This document shows, one piece after another, positions 61,859 through 64,000 of a DNA stretch of 64,000 nucleotides. Position 1 is the stretch's first letter. Every line of letters starts with the position of its first letter. Position numbers and translations under genes: made by a program. The DNA is from Acanthornis magna (taxonomy: Eukaryota; Chordata; Aves; Passeriformes; Acanthizidae), in NCBI GenBank assembly GCA_036785705.1, contig JAWUZG010000005.1, positions 3,533,501 to 3,597,500 of the forward strand, read 5' to 3'. The notes under the pieces are model-generated. The model ran no database searches and had not been told where the DNA came from. It worked only from the letters and a program-made list of their open reading frames with translations.

Positions 61859-63777
61859 TCCAAAATACCATGTGAGACAACTTACTTTACTAAAATTACG
61901 TATCTCTAAAGGAGAAAGTGTTGTGTCAATCCAGCTGGGATTTTAACTTTTCCTAGAAACACTTCAGATACAATTACTCATTGATAATTGATGAATTTAA
62001 ATTATTTCTGACAATTAACAAAATTACAAGTACAAAGTCCTGCTTATTGGCAAATAAAATGTGCTGGAATCTGCCTGCCTTCTTCATGTAATAGTCCCTG
62101 AGCTGGCTCCCCAGTGGGATTTTTCACAACAAAATGAGCTGGTTTGTGCCCAAAAAGCATGTAATAATAAAACTTTCCCTTATAAAGCTTATATTGTGCA
62201 ACACATCTTGTTTATTTGCGTAAACGTATATTGTGCACTTGTGGATGGATCAAACCTGAGGTCAGAATTATTAGAGAACTACCACAGTTCCATGAACACA
62301 AAATCCATCCTTAGCAATAAAACGTCCCAGGACTCCTGGCAGGTGCTGTGCCTGAAAGGGTGGATGCCATGCAAATCCCAATGGCTGGGAGAAGGGAAAA
62401 CTCTCACCATTCACCTGGTGCAAAGCTGCAGACCCACAAAACCTTCAAAGAATGTGAGTAACTCACAGGCACAGGGTGCACATGTAAAAGATGACAGCTC
62501 CTGTATGTTAGCTCAAGTGGAAAGCTTGGAAACGCTACAAACCCAGCAAACGTTGCTGTGTGTAAGTTTTAATGGAAAACAGAGTAGAAGAATGACACAG
62601 CAACTGACCTTGACAGTTTTGCAGGGATAGTGTTTCCGTGAAGAGCACTGGTTATTCCCACTGAGTGCCACAGGACTGTCCAACAGGAGACAGAGGTCTT
62701 CTAATTTTTTATTTCTCAAATGCAAGAATTTGTTGAGGAGGATGCAAAATGGAAGCTGCTTTTAAATGTAAACCATTTAAATATGGTTCCCACATAACCT
62801 GAAGCTATTGCTCTGATTTTTGCTTCTCTGATTCCATCCATCCTTTGTTTTCATTTGCAGGTTTCAAAAACTGACCAGTCAGGTAATAGAATTTATCTGT
62901 TTTACACAGGTAAAAAGCACCATGGAAGAGGCAAGAATTAGGCTCCTGCTATTTAATAATTTCTTTATCACCTTTGTAATTTTAACAGAGGATAGATATT
63001 GATATTGACTTTCCCTTTGGCCTTTAACCAAATAGCCAAATGTGTGCACTGGTGTCAGTAACAACATCTGGGAGGATCTATAGGAAAAAATAGCAGAAGT
63101 GCATCTTGTTGAGGCTTTTCTTTCCCTTTGAGAGTAAATTTCTGCATATTTCACTTGACAAAAAGTCTTCTTTATTTCTGACCACATATTTCTTTACCCA
63201 ATTTGATGCTATACTGTTCATTGTGAGGAAAGACAAAACCTTCGCTCCTTTACCTGGTGCTTTCAGTCAAAATGTGTGAGCAGCAACTGAACACCCTTCA
63301 AACCCTCGTTAAAACATACCTGCATATTTCATCACGTTTATGGCAAGGCTTAAATGGGGCTCCCGACAGCTTAGATTCTCTTAACTCCAATGTTTTAATG
63401 AAACCAACAGTGGGGATCAAAGGTTTCTCTCATACTCTGTTTCCTTACTAAGTGCATAAGGTCCAGCTGAGCTAAATGTCACATTCTGACTTGCTTGATT
63501 TAGCCCTGCTATTTAGTAGTAATTATGGACAGAAGTCTCATTTAGGTGTATTGATCCAGTCTTTAACATGAGGAATAAATTCAGCAGCTGAGCTATGGAA
63601 AACACTGGATGAATTCTCAATTCATGGCTCTCCATAAAGAACAAAGGAGCAGCAACACATTTGCTGTAGCACCAATTCTCACACACGTATGTCTGGAGTT
63701 AAACACGCTAAAAAAAGCTTCTCCTCGGGGAGAAGCCACAGCACGAGCAACAAAAATCCTGTAGCCCATCAATAAAG
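61859..63777. other. Unique DNA with the window's longest open frame, not called a gene
   Basis: The longest frame, 62061-62630 plus, is 189 codons and starts at GTG. Its conceptual protein has scattered cysteines but no signal peptide, repeats or known fold, and no convincing splice sites bound it. One frame of this length is within chance expectation for 64 kb. The rest is AT-rich and featureless. Confidence 0.5.
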
Positions 63778-63813
63778 CCATGGAGGAGGAAGGTTCCAAT
63801 CTTGCCTCCATGG
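63778..63813. repeat. Short inverted repeat CCATGGAGG/CCTCCATGG
   Basis: CCATGGAGG at 63778-63786 pairs with CCTCCATGG at 63805-63813 over nine bases, with an 18-base spacer. It directly precedes the old repeat-like motif and may form part of that element's palindromic structure. Confidence 0.7.
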
Positions 63814-63819
63814 GAGTCA

Positions 63820-63960
63820 GTATCCCAATTCGGGAAAGCATTTAATCATATGTTTCGGTCCATCAGAATTCATGAGAGTCCTTAAGCATGTGCTTATTTT
63901 TAAAAGATGCTTAAGTGCCATTGATTTCAAGTACATGTGTAAGTGCTGTCCTCAATATAA
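63820..63960. repeat. Old repeat-like motif with TTAAGCATGTGCTTA blocks
   Basis: The order CCCAATTCGGGAAAGCATTT, AATCATATG, CCTTAAGCATGTGCTTA, GATGCTTAAGTGCCATTGAT, TTCAAG, TGTAAGTGCT resembles a palindrome-rich ancient repeat that I remember from bird and reptile DNA: GCTTAAGTGC and CATTGACTTCAATGG blocks around AAGCATGTG. CTTAAGCAT at 63881-63889 and ATGCTTAAG at 63907-63915 form an internal 9-bp inverted repeat. It shares the AGT-CAATG and CATGTG blocks with 39860-39912. Confidence 0.5.
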
Positions 63961-64000
63961 ATGATTTCTGAAACCAGCGTTGATGGGAGTTTTATCACTG

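Noticed and set aside
62061..62630. Longest open frame, 189 codons on the plus strand
   Set aside because: It starts at GTG, has no recognisable fold, signal peptide or splice context, and is within chance length for 64 kb on six frames.
1..64000. CRISPR arrays, phage, integrons, endogenous retroviral LTRs or genes, bacterial operons
   Set aside because: No regularly spaced repeats, LTR pairs, primer-binding sites or viral protein motifs were seen. The CR1 fragments and composition indicate avian nuclear DNA.

Overview
The window looks like non-coding nuclear DNA from a bird. The main evidence is truncated CR1-type LINE fragments, several ending in the characteristic CR1 3' tail (a GGTC-CTTCCAACC-like block followed by ATTCTATGATTCT-like octamers). 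Base composition is AT-rich with scattered CpG, and short A/T runs and dinucleotide repeats are common. These traits fit a low-gene-density part of an avian macrochromosome, either a gene desert or the inside of a very large intron. I cannot name the species, the chromosome or a neighbouring gene.

I found no protein-coding gene or exon that I can support. The open reading frames are all short. The longest is 189 codons at 62061-62630 and begins at a GTG. None shows a recognisable domain or convincing splice-flanked coding structure, and ORFs on both strands overlap throughout, as expected by chance in 64 kb. I saw no rRNA or tRNA, and no CRISPR, integron, bacterial operon or endogenous virus.

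Layout. 1-5.2 kb is AT-rich unique DNA with one small CR1 tail near 680. At 5.25-5.66 kb two CR1 3' ends lie in opposite orientation. 5.7-16.5 kb is unique DNA with a (TG)n patch near 9.9 kb and a GC-rich hairpin at 15.3 kb. A CR1 fragment retaining part of its reverse transcriptase lies at 16.55-16.80 kb. 17-31 kb is unique DNA with a purine-rich block (21.4-22.0 kb), a hairpin plus octamer site (24.55-24.60 kb), an A-run (26.0 kb) and a CpG-elevated patch (29.3-29.6 kb). 31.4-32.3 kb has the texture of conserved non-coding DNA, followed by a three-arm inverted repeat at 32.7 kb. 33-46 kb is unique DNA with a (TA/CA)n tract, one copy of an old repeat-like motif (39.9 kb) and a CR1 tail (40.9 kb). 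46-50 kb holds a dense TAAT cluster and two separate tandem duplications, one nearly perfect (49.73-49.82 kb). 55.4-57.0 kb has a GC patch and a heavily decayed LINE reverse-transcriptase relic. 61.6-61.9 kb holds an older antisense CR1 segment. The last 200 bases contain a second copy of the old repeat-like motif.

The most plausible function is long-range regulation. Several AT-rich stretches rich in homeodomain cores, POU octamers and short palindromes resemble the conserved non-coding elements usually found around developmental genes. That is inference from texture, because no alignment could be run. I found no new biological system here. The items most worth checking are the recent 43-bp duplication, the inverted repeats, the CpG patch with a donor-like edge, and the paired old repeat motifs.
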